DNA of 35,281 bases from Bacteroides sp. (GCA_014801985.1 JAAVDD010000047.1:1-35281); one strand, 5' to 3'; positions 16,976-25,286 are shown, numbered from the stretch's first letter. The notes: generated by a model from the letters alone, not told the origin. Made by a program: numbers and translations.

Positions 16976-17849
16976 GTGCTGACACATCTTTTTCAGTGCC
17001 ATTGAATGGCCCCTTTTGGGCGAGCTTAAGCGAACACATCGCTGCCGCAAAGCGCCCGGCATCATCTATTGAGACTCCCTGTGAACGCTTATAAAGATAG
17101 CCGGCCATATATGTATCGCCACACCCTGTCGCATCTACTGCTTCAGCGACGGGATAGGCTGGAATTTCATGAAACATACCTTCAGAATAAATCAGTGAAC
17201 CACGGTCGCCAAGAGTAAGAAGCACCTCCCCTGCTCCCCACGAAGCCAAAATACGGGCGGCCTCATAAGGATCTGTAGCTCCGGTCAGGGTTTCCATCTC
17301 TTTTTCGTTGGCCTTGAGAATGTCTATATAAGGAAGTGCCTCCAGCTTGCGGTCGAAATCCACCGGCTTTACTTTCTCCCCCTCCACTTCACGGAGATAA
17401 CCTTGTATATCCACTGACACAACACCACGCATGGATAATTCCTTTATCACCTCCACAGAGAAATCATCTGCAAGTAATGTTCCTAAATGATAGATCTCCG
17501 CCTCGATTCCCATAAGAGATCCGATGGTAAAGGGATCCGCCTTGGCAAGGACACGCTGACGACGATCGTTCATATCTTCTCCGTAGGCATTCTCGAAAAA
17601 TACTGTTCGTCGACTTGGCACAACCTCGACATCAATCCCTTCCTTTCTAAGACCGGCTACTACTTGGAGTGCATCTTCGGCTACACCAGTCACGAGCATG
17701 AATCGGTCATGCTCAAGGTGTCTCAGAGCCTTAGCGAAATAGTAGGCTGTGCCTCCAGGCATATTCGCCTCGAAACGAGGCGTGATTATTCTGTCGTGGG
17801 TGATATGCCCGATGCAGCAGATCCTGTCTCCTTTTTTTATCTTTTTCAT
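16956..17849 (-). CDS. PfkB family carbohydrate kinase
   Basis: A 297-residue ribokinase-fold sugar or nucleoside kinase. The N-terminus GHITHDRI with MPGGTAYYFAKAL is the substrate-binding part. VDIQGYLREVEG and ILKANEKEMETLTG lie mid-protein. The second PfkB signature DATGCGDTYMAGYLY near the C-terminus holds the catalytic aspartate; cysteine replaces the usual alanine in GAGD. The short GHIxxD start recalls kinases annotated for inositol or nucleosides more than phosphofructokinase, but the substrate is not assignable. The gene faces the sugar transporter with a 20-bp overlap of coding ends, so they are not one operon even though a shared substrate is conceivable. Confidence 0.9.
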   Translation of the reverse strand: MKKIKKGDRICCIGHITHDRIITPRFEANMPGGTAYYFAKALRHLEHDRFMLVTGVAEDALQVVAGLRKEGIDVEVVPSRRTVFFENAYGEDMNDRRQRVLAKADPFTIGSLMGIEAEIYHLGTLLADDFSVEVIKELSMRGVVSVDIQGYLREVEGEKVKPVDFDRKLEALPYIDILKANEKEMETLTGATDPYEAARILASWGAGEVLLTLGDRGSLIYSEGMFHEIPAYPVAEAVDATGCGDTYMAGYLYKRSQGVSIDDAGRFAAAMCSLKLAQKGPFNGTEKDVSALISCGS

Positions 17850-17869
17850 TCCGGTCTTATCATTTTAGA

Positions 17870-17899
17870 TTGCAAATTTAAGAATTTTTATTAATTTCG
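17870..17899 (+). promoter_or_regulatory. Promoter of the phosphoethanolamine transferase gene
   Basis: TTG at 17870-17872, 19 nt, then TAATTTCG at 17892-17899 (one mismatch to TAnnTTTG). The ATG follows 4 nt later, so the transcript should be leaderless or nearly so. On the other strand TAAATTTG (17880-17873) is a candidate -7 for the PfkB gene, without a clear -33. Confidence 0.5.
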
Positions 17900-17903
17900 C
17901 TGC

Positions 17904-19436
17904 ATGAAATTTCTTCAAAAACGCAGTTTTCTCATTTTCTGGCTAATATTGTCGGCCATATATGCTTTGATATTCATTGGGGTGGAATTTTCCGGTTCGC
18001 CTGTCAATGGATTCAAGGGTTTGGCAGCTCTGGCTGCTCAATGGTTTATTGTGAGCGCGTCATCGGCTATGGTGATTGGCCTAATCTCGGTAAACCGATG
18101 GATATTCTGTATATTGTTCCCAATTCTGTTCACGGCCTCGGCAATCGCGGCCTATTTCAAAATCACTATGGGACTTTCTCTTACTCCCACCCTCATTGAG
18201 TTGACAATGGTAAACGATTGGTCGACATGGGTCACAGTCATATCCTTTCCACTTGTAGCGGCTGCTCTCTTTACCCTCATGATATCTATTTTTATTGCCT
18301 GGATAAGATGGAGCAAGGTGGATAACCCACCCAAACCCTGGATTTGGGCAATACTTTTTGCCGTCGGTATAATGATTCCAATAGATGTAGTGGCTCGATT
18401 CAAAGCTCCGGTGATTGCCCGAATACCTTATTCTTTCTTTTATTCTTTCAGCGATTGGAGAGAGAATCGAAAGGCGGTGGCCGAAAACCGGACCACATAT
18501 TACAACATCTCCGCATCAGCACCGGAAGATGCTCCTGATGTAGTATTCATTATCGGGGAATCGCTACGGCCGGACCATCTCTCCATCAATGGGTATCATC
18601 GCACCACAACCCCTATGTTGGAAAAAGACAGTGCCGTGGTATCATTTACGCGCGTCACAACCGACTATCTATATACCCATGTCAGTGTTCCCCACATAAT
18701 GACACGTAATATCCCCGGCAAGGAAGATGCGGCATACGAAGATCAATCATTCATCACTCTTTTCAGAAAGGCCGGCTTCCACACGGCATGGCTGTCTAAC
18801 CAAGATGAGGTGAGCACCTACGCATATTTCATGCATGAAGGAGACACACTCGTACAATGTAACTCGGCACGCAGTATGTATGGTTACGACAAGTGGACCG
18901 ATACAGATCTCCTGCCGCATCTCGATAATATCTTATCCGACCCCATGAAAAGGAAACTTACCGTGATGCACACCATTGGGTCTCATTGGTGGTATCCCTC
19001 CCATTATCCTGATTCTCTTGCCGTGTTCAAGCCGGAGGTAGACAGCCGTATAGTCAGTGAACTTACAAGAGAACAGATGATAAACTCATACGACAATACG
19101 ATTCTGGCAACCGACCGGTTCCTGACCTCCGTAATCAAACGCCTTGAACAACGTAATGCCGTGATGATCTTTATCTCGGATCATGGCGAATGTCTCGGTG
19201 AAAATGGCAACTATCTTCATGCCGACGATTATCCGGAGCTGCATCCCGTGGCCTGTATGGTATGGACTTCCGATGAATTCAGACGTCGTTATCCTGAAAA
19301 GGCCGAAGCACTGAAGAAAAATGCTACACGTGATTTTTCCACATCAGCAATGTTTCATTCCGTACTTGATGCCGCATCGATTTCAACTCCGGTCTTGAAC
19401 CCCGGTCTTAGTGTTTTTCATAACCCGGATTTTTAA
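17904..19436 (+). CDS. Phosphoethanolamine transferase (EptA-like, sulfatase fold)
   Basis: The 510-residue protein has about five N-terminal membrane helices (residues 8-165) and a periplasmic alkaline-phosphatase-like domain. The family metal and nucleophile motifs are visible: FIIGESLRPDHLSINGY with E219, YTHVSVPHIM with T258 in the nucleophile place, and ISDHGECLGE with D426 and H427. Such enzymes move phosphoethanolamine from phosphatidylethanolamine to lipid A, core sugars or other surface glycans, which lowers surface charge and can protect against cationic peptides. The acceptor here is unknown. The next gene, an acyltransferase, starts 11 nt later, so the pair may decorate the same envelope molecule. 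Confidence 0.9.
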   Translation: MKFLQKRSFLIFWLILSAIYALIFIGVEFSGSPVNGFKGLAALAAQWFIVSASSAMVIGLISVNRWIFCILFPILFTASAIAAYFKITMGLSLTPTLIELTMVNDWSTWVTVISFPLVAAALFTLMISIFIAWIRWSKVDNPPKPWIWAILFAVGIMIPIDVVARFKAPVIARIPYSFFYSFSDWRENRKAVAENRTTYYNISASAPEDAPDVVFIIGESLRPDHLSINGYHRTTTPMLEKDSAVVSFTRVTTDYLYTHVSVPHIMTRNIPGKEDAAYEDQSFITLFRKAGFHTAWLSNQDEVSTYAYFMHEGDTLVQCNSARSMYGYDKWTDTDLLPHLDNILSDPMKRKLTVMHTIGSHWWYPSHYPDSLAVFKPEVDSRIVSELTREQMINSYDNTILATDRFLTSVIKRLEQRNAVMIFISDHGECLGENGNYLHADDYPELHPVACMVWTSDEFRRRYPEKAEALKKNATRDFSTSAMFHSVLDAASISTPVLNPGLSVFHNPDF

Positions 19437-19447
19437 AAAATATAGAA

Positions 19448-20479
19448 ATGACAATCTCAGATCGCCAACACCATATCGGATGGATCGACTATGCAAAGGC
19501 ATTTGCTATTTACTCCGTGGTGCTTCTCCACACTCATTGTGTAGAGGCTCTTTCCGTAGCAATAAACGGATATGTGATGCCTCTTTTCTTTTTCCTATCC
19601 GGATTCCTGTTTTCCCGTGATAGGAATCCTGAATTCATTCCCTTTCTGAAAAAACGTTTCCGCCAGCTGATAATCCCTTATCTCTGGATCAATCTCGTGG
19701 CATACATTATATGGGTCACGGTGCTCAGACATTTCGGTAATGATCCCGGTGATGCACTTCAATGGCAAGAACCTTTATGGGGCATATTATTGGGCATCCC
19801 TCCTGCTCTCGTTCATGACATCCCCATTTGGTCAATTCTATGTTTCTTTGTTGTAGAAATAATCTTCTATGTAATTCCACCTTTCGGGAAATTTACCGAC
19901 CTGATTATTGCCGCGTGCGCCTGGATTGTCGCCTCTGTTATCAGCCTCCTCGCCGGGGAAGAGGGAGTGGCGCTTCCCCTTACGATTGCACCAGCCGCCG
20001 GTGCATTAGCTTTCTACGCACTCGGTCATTATATCAGTGAAAGAACCATACATCTAAAGTTATTATTCTCGCCCTCACCTGCTGTGCTACTTTTAGGGCT
20101 TATCCTCCTTACGGCCGGTCTCTCTTTAAATATACCGACTGCCTTTTTTCTTGGTATTTTAGGCAATCCTATCTATTTTCTCATAGGAGCAATAGGAGGA
20201 GTAATAACAGGAGTGCAAATTGCCGGTTGGCTTGACAGGATCTTTCATGACGGCGCTTTAATCCGAATGATTTCACGAGGCACACTAATTATATGTGGTT
20301 TTCATCTCCTTGCATTCGCATTCATCAAAGGAGTCATGCTCTTCTGTTTCGAAATCCAACCGCAAGCTCTCGTAGCAAACCTTCCTCGCGGGATTCTCTT
20401 CTCTATGGCTGCCACCTTGTTGTGCCTCCCTTTGATATGGATAATTGAACGCTGGTTTAGATTCTTGGTGAGTAAATAG
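19448..20479 (+). CDS. Acyltransferase 3 family membrane protein
   Basis: This 343-residue protein has about ten hydrophobic segments and the Acyltransferase-3 (OafA/NodX) start: WIDYAKAFAIYSVVLLHTH with H28, the presumed catalytic histidine, then MPLFFFLSGFLFSR and KKRFRQLIIPYLW. The family moves acetyl or other acyl groups onto sugars of LPS, capsule, peptidoglycan or small molecules at the inner membrane. Target unknown. It follows the phosphoethanolamine transferase by 11 nt and meets a second, unlike acyltransferase tail to tail (17-bp gap). Confidence 0.9.
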   Translation: MTISDRQHHIGWIDYAKAFAIYSVVLLHTHCVEALSVAINGYVMPLFFFLSGFLFSRDRNPEFIPFLKKRFRQLIIPYLWINLVAYIIWVTVLRHFGNDPGDALQWQEPLWGILLGIPPALVHDIPIWSILCFFVVEIIFYVIPPFGKFTDLIIAACAWIVASVISLLAGEEGVALPLTIAPAAGALAFYALGHYISERTIHLKLLFSPSPAVLLLGLILLTAGLSLNIPTAFFLGILGNPIYFLIGAIGGVITGVQIAGWLDRIFHDGALIRMISRGTLIICGFHLLAFAFIKGVMLFCFEIQPQALVANLPRGILFSMAATLLCLPLIWIIERWFRFLVSK

Positions 20480-20496
20480 ACAAAATAAAGGGATAG

Positions 20497-21546
20497 TCAT
20501 CGAATTAGCTTTCTTATCCCCTTCTCTCCAAGAAGCAAGATATAAGCCAGACCAATCGTCGCCACGCAGCAGGTAAGGAAAGCGATGCAGGAAGTTATAT
20601 TATATCCTTGGCTAAGCGTCACATAAGATTGTATCACCGGGAAATGACAAAGATAAATATTATACGATATATTGTCATGCTTTCCTTCCCATGTTCCCCA
20701 CTTTCCAATAATCGAAAACCAAATCGCTGCAATCGAAACGGCAAATGGTTGGACTATGATGGCATAATGGAAATCCGGAAGAAACAGAGAAAGAGAGAAT
20801 AGCAATACCACTACTATCAATAGATACCATTTATATCTAATGAATGTAGGCAACAGATGATAACAGAGAGCTCCTATATAGAAATAACTCATCTGCCCTA
20901 AAAACTGACGGCCGAGAATCTGGTAAAGTCCATTCTCTGTAAGGGAATATAAATAAGTGAAGAAAAGCCGGTAACATATAGCAAAAACAACTATACCTGA
21001 AAACCATATCACCGGCCTTCCACCAAATCGTCTCAACAGAAAGAAGAATAGGGGTACAGAAAGATAGAGAGCCCACTCCACCTTCATAGTCCATAACGAA
21101 CCATTCACTGCCGGGATGACACAATTCCCAAAAACTCCCGGAAGTGTCGGTTCCAGAAAATTCATAAATGTAATATTCGCAAACAGATATTTCCAGAATC
21201 CGCGGGATGTGAAATACTCCCCTAATGAGAGAGTGGAAAGAGAGGCAAGCGCAAAAGCAGCTAACACTACAATCAAACAATATGCCGGCAACAATCTTCG
21301 GGCTCGGGCCTTAACATATCCTTTCATATCGGGCCGCCTATGATAACTTGCGTACATCAGGAAACCACTCAATGCAAAAAAACCTCCGACTGCTTCATAA
21401 CTTGAGACAGGGAAATACACCTTATTTCCCGTAAGCGAATTGAAATGAGCAAACACCACTGCAAACGCAAGGATATAACGAACCATCCCCATATTATTAG
21501 GGAAAGGTATATGATGCAATTGCAGCCTGCCAATTCTAATCTCCAT
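20497..21546 (-). CDS. Acyltransferase 3 family membrane protein
   Basis: A second Acyltransferase-3 protein of 349 residues and about ten membrane helices. The N-terminal GMVRYILAFAVVFAHFNSLTG carries the conserved arginine and H34, followed by AVGGFFALSGFLMYASY and KARARRLLPAY; the later NGSLWTMKVEWALYLSVPLFF is a classic OafA-like block. It probably O-acylates a surface glycan, perhaps the product of the divergent polysaccharide operon, though that is inferred from position. Its promoter (21822-21852) is about 270 nt upstream of the ATG, leaving a long, purine-rich leader, unusual in this window. A later start at MGMVRY would keep the whole domain. Confidence 0.9.
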   Translation of the reverse strand: MEIRIGRLQLHHIPFPNNMGMVRYILAFAVVFAHFNSLTGNKVYFPVSSYEAVGGFFALSGFLMYASYHRRPDMKGYVKARARRLLPAYCLIVVLAAFALASLSTLSLGEYFTSRGFWKYLFANITFMNFLEPTLPGVFGNCVIPAVNGSLWTMKVEWALYLSVPLFFFLLRRFGGRPVIWFSGIVVFAICYRLFFTYLYSLTENGLYQILGRQFLGQMSYFYIGALCYHLLPTFIRYKWYLLIVVVLLFSLSLFLPDFHYAIIVQPFAVSIAAIWFSIIGKWGTWEGKHDNISYNIYLCHFPVIQSYVTLSQGYNITSCIAFLTCCVATIGLAYILLLGEKGIRKLIR

Positions 21547-21613
21547 CCTTCTATTATATCCTATTTAATCTATTATGTCCGTTTTAATTCTTATTTTTTA
21601 ATTCTTTTCCCGG

Positions 21614-21745
21614 CTTTATTTTTATATTCTCCATCCCTATTTTTCCTATCTTTCTCATCTCCTCCCATCATTCCCTTCATTTTTCGCCCTCTCTTCTTCA
21701 TCTCCTCTAAACCTCCCTCTTTTTCTTTTTCCATTCCCTTTTACT
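21614..21745. repeat. Polypyrimidine/polypurine tract
   Basis: By my count this 132-nt stretch of the plus strand has a single G and 16 A, so about 87% is C or T. It is irregular, made of CT/TTC/CCT-like runs rather than a fixed repeat unit. It lies wholly within the predicted leader of the acyltransferase transcript, whose RNA would be G/A-rich. Confidence 0.75.
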
Positions 21746-21774
21746 GTGTATCGTGATGCGCACGAAGTAAACAT
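21655..21774 (-). CDS. Possible 39-codon upstream frame in acyltransferase leader
   Basis: On the minus strand an ATG at 21774 follows AAGGAGG with about 4-5 nt spacing, a strong Shine-Dalgarno rarely seen in this genome. It opens a 39-codon frame beginning MFTSCASRYTVKGNGKRKRG and ending in a run of basic and acidic residues. The composition mostly reflects the purine tract, where stops are scarce, so chance is a serious alternative. If translated it would be an upstream frame that could control the acyltransferase. No homolog is known to me. Confidence 0.2.
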   Translation of the reverse strand: MFTSCASRYTVKGNGKRKRGRFRGDEEERAKNEGNDGRR

Positions 21775-21821
21775 AATCCCTCCTTATCTTCCCCCGGAAT
21801 AGAAAAATTTCATATATCACG

Positions 21822-21852
21822 CAAAATTACATATTCCTTTATAATTTTACAA
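21822..21852 (-). promoter_or_regulatory. Promoter of the minus-strand acyltransferase
   Basis: Leftward TTG (21852-21850), exactly 20 nt, then TAATTTTG (21829-21822): a full match to the Bacteroidetes pattern. Transcription should begin near 21816, giving a leader of about 270 nt before the acyltransferase ATG at 21546. Confidence 0.7.
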
Positions 21853-21855
21853 TCA

Positions 21856-21878
21856 ATTTCCAACTTCAGTATGGAAAT
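21856..21878. promoter_or_regulatory. Dyad between divergent promoters, candidate operator
   Basis: ATTTCCA (21856-21862) and TGGAAAT (21872-21878) are perfect inverted 7-mers separated by 9 nt. The dyad sits between the two divergent -33 elements, a typical place for a regulator that controls both directions. A 7-bp match can also arise by chance in AT-rich DNA. Confidence 0.35.
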
Positions 21879-21900
21879 AGAGGCAAAAAACTTTCATATT

Positions 21901-21931
21901 TTGGCTATTCCCTAAATTTTAGTTAACTTTA
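21901..21931 (+). promoter_or_regulatory. Promoter of the polysaccharide operon
   Basis: TTG at 21901-21903 (in TTTTGG), 20 nt, then TAACTTTA at 21924-21931, one base off TAnnTTTG. Predicted start near 21937 puts the wza-like ATG at 22032 about 95 nt downstream. Confidence 0.6.
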
Positions 21932-22031
21932 CCGCGAATTTACTCTCTTCAACAGCAGAATGAAACCGATTACACATCTTTACAATTATGCTGTCGCCCT
22001 CAAAGGCAGGCTCATAATCAAGATAGAACGC

Positions 22032-22856
22032 ATGAAAAAATCAAGTCTTTGGCTGGGAATATCGATGATGTTCCTCGCCTCTTGCTCCACGCCCAAGAAC
22101 ATAACCTACTTTCAGGATCTCCAGAACGGTCAGGAGCTACAACCTCAGAATGTATACGCCATAAAGGTTCGTCCCGGCGACAAACTATCAATAATAGTCA
22201 ATACGCAGGATCCCACTCTTTCAGCAATGTTTAACCTTGTCCAAAACCAAAGTAGATTAGTGACATCAAGTCAAGGGAAGGGTGCCGGAACCACAATAAC
22301 CACTGACGGAAAGACCGGTTATTATACTGTAAACTCCAAAGGCGATATAAATTTCCCTGTTCTTGGAGAGGTGCATATTGCCGGAATGAGCAGAGAAGAG
22401 GTGGCATCATATCTTGAACGTCAGCTTATATCTCAAGACTTGATAAAAGATCCTATCGTAACTGTAGAGTTTATAAATACGGGAGTGGCGGTATTAGGAG
22501 AAGTGGCTCATCCGGGAAGATATGAGTTCAATGAAGATAAAATGACAATATTGGAGGCGCTTTCCTATGCTGGAGATATGAAAAATACCGGTGAGCGTAA
22601 TAACGTACTCGTTATACGTAAAGAAGACGGGAAAGACAAGGCATACCGAGTGGACTTAACCAATGCCCAAAAAGTGATGGCTTCGCCCGTGTATTATATG
22701 CAGCAGGACGATGTAATATATGTGGAACCTAATATGAAAGCCAAGCGTGAAACTACCTCCGCAGGTAACACTGCCTTCTCCCCCTCTTTCTGGATTTCAG
22801 TGGGTTCTGTCGGTTTGACAGTTGCTACTTTAATTGTTACTCTTACAAAAAAATAA
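22032..22856 (+). CDS. Polysaccharide export lipoprotein (Wza-like)
   Basis: An outer-membrane polysaccharide export protein. I start at ATG 22032 because MKKSSLWLGISMMFLASC is a lipoprotein signal with the lipid-bearing cysteine at residue 18; the frame stays open upstream to 21960, but that adds only an unlike 24-residue extension. The PES domain is seen in YAIKVRPGDKLSIIVNTQDP, then GYYTVNSKGDINFPVLGEVHIAGMSREEV in adjacent blocks, and the SLBB-type GVAVLGEVAHPGRYEF and LEALSYAGDM. A C-terminal hydrophobic helix (FWISVGSVGLTVATLIVTL) ends the 274 residues, as in other Bacteroidetes members. It is the first gene of the glycan operon, 15 nt before the wzc-like gene. Confidence 0.93.
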   Translation: MKKSSLWLGISMMFLASCSTPKNITYFQDLQNGQELQPQNVYAIKVRPGDKLSIIVNTQDPTLSAMFNLVQNQSRLVTSSQGKGAGTTITTDGKTGYYTVNSKGDINFPVLGEVHIAGMSREEVASYLERQLISQDLIKDPIVTVEFINTGVAVLGEVAHPGRYEFNEDKMTILEALSYAGDMKNTGERNNVLVIRKEDGKDKAYRVDLTNAQKVMASPVYYMQQDDVIYVEPNMKAKRETTSAGNTAFSPSFWISVGSVGLTVATLIVTLTKK

Positions 22857-22871
22857 AAAGCACTCCACTCC

Positions 22872-25286
22872 ATGGATAATCGTTCAGAACAGAAGCTAAA
22901 TAATACTGAGGTCGCACAAACTACCGGTATTCCTTTCAGTGAGATATTCAAACGCACGCTTTACCATTGGCCTTGGCTACTTCTCTCTATAATCGTATGC
23001 TGTGCATTCGGAGTATTGTATCTCATGCGCACTCCTTACACCTATTCTCAATCTGCAATCCTTGTGATAAAAGATAATGAGGAAGGGGGATCAGCCACAA
23101 GAGACCTGGCTCAAATAGGTATTTTCCAGAATAATTCAAATTTGCAGAATGAGGTTGCCACATTCAAATCACCCGATATGCTTGAAGAGGTGGTCGAACG
23201 ATTAAACCTCGAATATAATTATTACATCCCCGGAGTTTTTTATAATAGACTCGCCTATGGTAAGTCACTTCCGGTAACTGTCTCTGTCCCCGGACTCTCT
23301 CAGAAAATATCTGCCGAGTTTAAACTCTACGTGGCTCCGAATGGAGATGTGACTGTATCTGATTTTCAAACGCGAGAAAAAAACGAAAAGAAAAACTCTG
23401 ATAGAGAATATAAGGGTAAACTTAATAAACCCTTCAAGACTTTTATCGGAGAAATGACTGTTACACCTACCCAATTCTACGACAAATCAAAACCCGTGGA
23501 ATTGAATGTCGAGAAATGGACAAGATTCGGAATGGTGGAATATTTCACCGACCATCTTTCTGTGGAACCTGACGAAGATGGGGGAACAATCATTAAACTA
23601 ACACTCACAAGTCCTTCTATTGAAAGAGCCGATGATGTGTTGGAAACTTTAGTTAAGGTTTATCGTGAGAATTGGATTGATGAGAAAAACCAGATGGCCA
23701 TTGCCACCTCTAATTTCATTAATGAACGACTGAATGTAATAGAACAAGAGTTAGGAAACGTGGATTCCGATATCTCTCAATATAAAAGCTCACATCTTCT
23801 CCCAAGTGTAGAACAAGCTGCTGATACTTATATGAGAAGAAACCAGGAGCTTTCTGATGAAATCCTTAATCTTTCAAGTGAGCTGCAGATGACGAAGTAT
23901 CTGCGAGATTACATGACATCCCCGGCTAACTCAAATACAATTCTACCTTCAAATTTAGGGTTGACCAAAGGCAACTATACCAATAGCATAGACGCTTATA
24001 ATACAAAACTGATTGAGCGCAACAATCTGGCTGCCAAGTCTTCGGAGAAGAATCCATTGGTGGCTACTATGGATGAGGATTTGGCAGGAATGAGAAATGC
24101 TATTATTCGCAACATTGACAACTCAATTGTGAATCTGAAGACTCAGATAGCCGACCTTCAGAATGCTCGCGGAGAAACACGTGAGAAAATAGCGACCAAC
24201 CCTACCCAAGCCAAATACCTTCTTTCTGTAGAACGTCAGCAAAAGGTGAAAGAGAACCTTTATCTATTCTTGCTCCAGAAACGTGAGGACAATGAAATAG
24301 AACAGGCTTTTACTGCTCAGAATTTCCGGCTTATCCAACGCCCCGGAGGAAGCGATATACCGGTTTCTCCTAATAAAAAAGCCGTGATGCTCGGAGCTTT
24401 CTTTCTGGGTTTAATCATTCCTTTGGTGTATCAATACTTTAAAGTCACCACCGATACAAAAATACATGACAAAAGTGATTGCAAAGCACTCACAATGCCT
24501 CTCCTCGGAGAGATTCCACAATATAAAGGAAAATATAATCCTCAGGAAGAAATCCTTGTGCGTCCCGCAAAGAGGGATATCCTCAATGAATCTTTCCGTG
24601 TGCTTCGAACAAATATTGATTTTGTAAAACCCGAAAAAGATGGACAGGCTTTTACATTGGCAATAACCTCTATCAATCCGGGATCCGGTAAATCATTTAT
24701 CGCAATCAATATCGGCACAGCCATTGCCATCAGAAATAACAAAGTGTTGGTGATTGATGCGGACCTCAGACGAGGTTCAAGTTCTGCCTATGTTGGATCT
24801 CCGGATAAAGGATTGTCGGATTATCTGGCTGGAAAAACAAGTGACATCCACCAGTTGATTATTCACCCTCAAGGAGAAGATGGACCTGATGTGCTCCCTA
24901 TCGGAAGCATTCCTCCCAATCCAACCGAGTTGATCGAAAATCCTTTGTTTGGAAATATGATCGAGCAGCTAAAAAGGGAATACGACTATATAATATGCGA
25001 CTGTCCACCAATCGATATTGTGGCAGATACGCGTATCATAGATAAGTATGTGGATCGAACCATATTTATCATTCGTGCAGGATTACTCGATAAAAATCTC
25101 CTTCCTGAAATCGAAAACCTATATATCAATAAGCAATATGCAAATATGGCATATATACTCAATGGCACTTATGGTCATGGAGGTTATGGCAAAGGATACG
25201 GATCCTATGGATATGGCAGCTATGGCTACGGGTACGGGTACGGATATGGCAGTAACCCTGATAAGAAGAAAAAGAAACATTCTTGA
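22872..25286 (+). CDS. Polysaccharide co-polymerase and BY-type tyrosine kinase (Wzc-like)
   Basis: The 804-residue inner-membrane protein combines a Wzz chain-length domain (first helix near residues 34-52, a long periplasmic coiled-coil part, second helix near 505-525) with a cytoplasmic bacterial tyrosine kinase. Walker A is INPGSGKSF (K607), Walker A' is VLVIDADLRRGSS and Walker B is YIICDCPPIDIV. The tail carries ten tyrosines between residues 767 and 792 in a glycine-tyrosine run, then PDKKKKKHS. Cycles of tail autophosphorylation are known to control polymer length and export in Wzc. It pairs with the wza-like lipoprotein just upstream. No tyrosine phosphatase gene is in the window. 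Confidence 0.95.
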   Translation: MDNRSEQKLNNTEVAQTTGIPFSEIFKRTLYHWPWLLLSIIVCCAFGVLYLMRTPYTYSQSAILVIKDNEEGGSATRDLAQIGIFQNNSNLQNEVATFKSPDMLEEVVERLNLEYNYYIPGVFYNRLAYGKSLPVTVSVPGLSQKISAEFKLYVAPNGDVTVSDFQTREKNEKKNSDREYKGKLNKPFKTFIGEMTVTPTQFYDKSKPVELNVEKWTRFGMVEYFTDHLSVEPDEDGGTIIKLTLTSPSIERADDVLETLVKVYRENWIDEKNQMAIATSNFINERLNVIEQELGNVDSDISQYKSSHLLPSVEQAADTYMRRNQELSDEILNLSSELQMTKYLRDYMTSPANSNTILPSNLGLTKGNYTNSIDAYNTKLIERNNLAAKSSEKNPLVATMDEDLAGMRNAIIRNIDNSIVNLKTQIADLQNARGETREKIATNPTQAKYLLSVERQQKVKENLYLFLLQKREDNEIEQAFTAQNFRLIQRPGGSDIPVSPNKKAVMLGAFFLGLIIPLVYQYFKVTTDTKIHDKSDCKALTMPLLGEIPQYKGKYNPQEEILVRPAKRDILNESFRVLRTNIDFVKPEKDGQAFTLAITSINPGSGKSFIAINIGTAIAIRNNKVLVIDADLRRGSSSAYVGSPDKGLSDYLAGKTSDIHQLIIHPQGEDGPDVLPIGSIPPNPTELIENPLFGNMIEQLKREYDYIICDCPPIDIVADTRIIDKYVDRTIFIIRAGLLDKNLLPEIENLYINKQYANMAYILNGTYGHGGYGKGYGSYGYGSYGYGYGYGYGSNPDKKKKKHS
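25170..25253 (+). repeat. Glycine-tyrosine codon repeat in the kinase tail
   Basis: The end of the kinase gene is built from near-identical GGN-TAY hexamers, encoding ten tyrosines separated mostly by glycine or glycine-serine. Part of the run (about 25215-25253) is almost a pure hexamer repeat. Such DNA can gain or lose units by slippage without changing frame, altering tyrosine number. Confidence 0.8.

Larger units (their letters stand above)
21547..22031. other. Divergent control region between acyltransferase and polysaccharide operon
   Basis: This 485-bp gap contains back-to-back promoters (21822-21852 leftward, 21901-21931 rightward), a 7-bp dyad between them, and on the acyltransferase side a tract in which 21547-21745 has only five G on the plus strand. 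The tract would be transcribed as a purine-rich leader of the acyltransferase mRNA. On the other side the polysaccharide mRNA has a leader of about 95 nt. Confidence 0.6.

Noticed and set aside
21591..21734. 47-codon minus-strand K/E/R/G-rich frame in the purine tract
   Set aside because: Purine-only codons cannot be stops, so an open frame is expected. It overlaps the 39-codon frame that has the better ribosome site, and it has no distinct start signal.
21445..21756. 103-codon plus-strand frame through the pyrimidine tract
   Set aside because: The F/S/P/L-rich protein simply reflects C/T-only codons, which cannot form stops; the first part is antisense to the acyltransferase.
21800..21960. 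Phase-variable invertible promoter, as at Bacteroides capsule loci
   Set aside because: Only short inverted repeats (7-mers) are present; I see no pair of long inverted repeats flanking the promoter and no recombinase gene.
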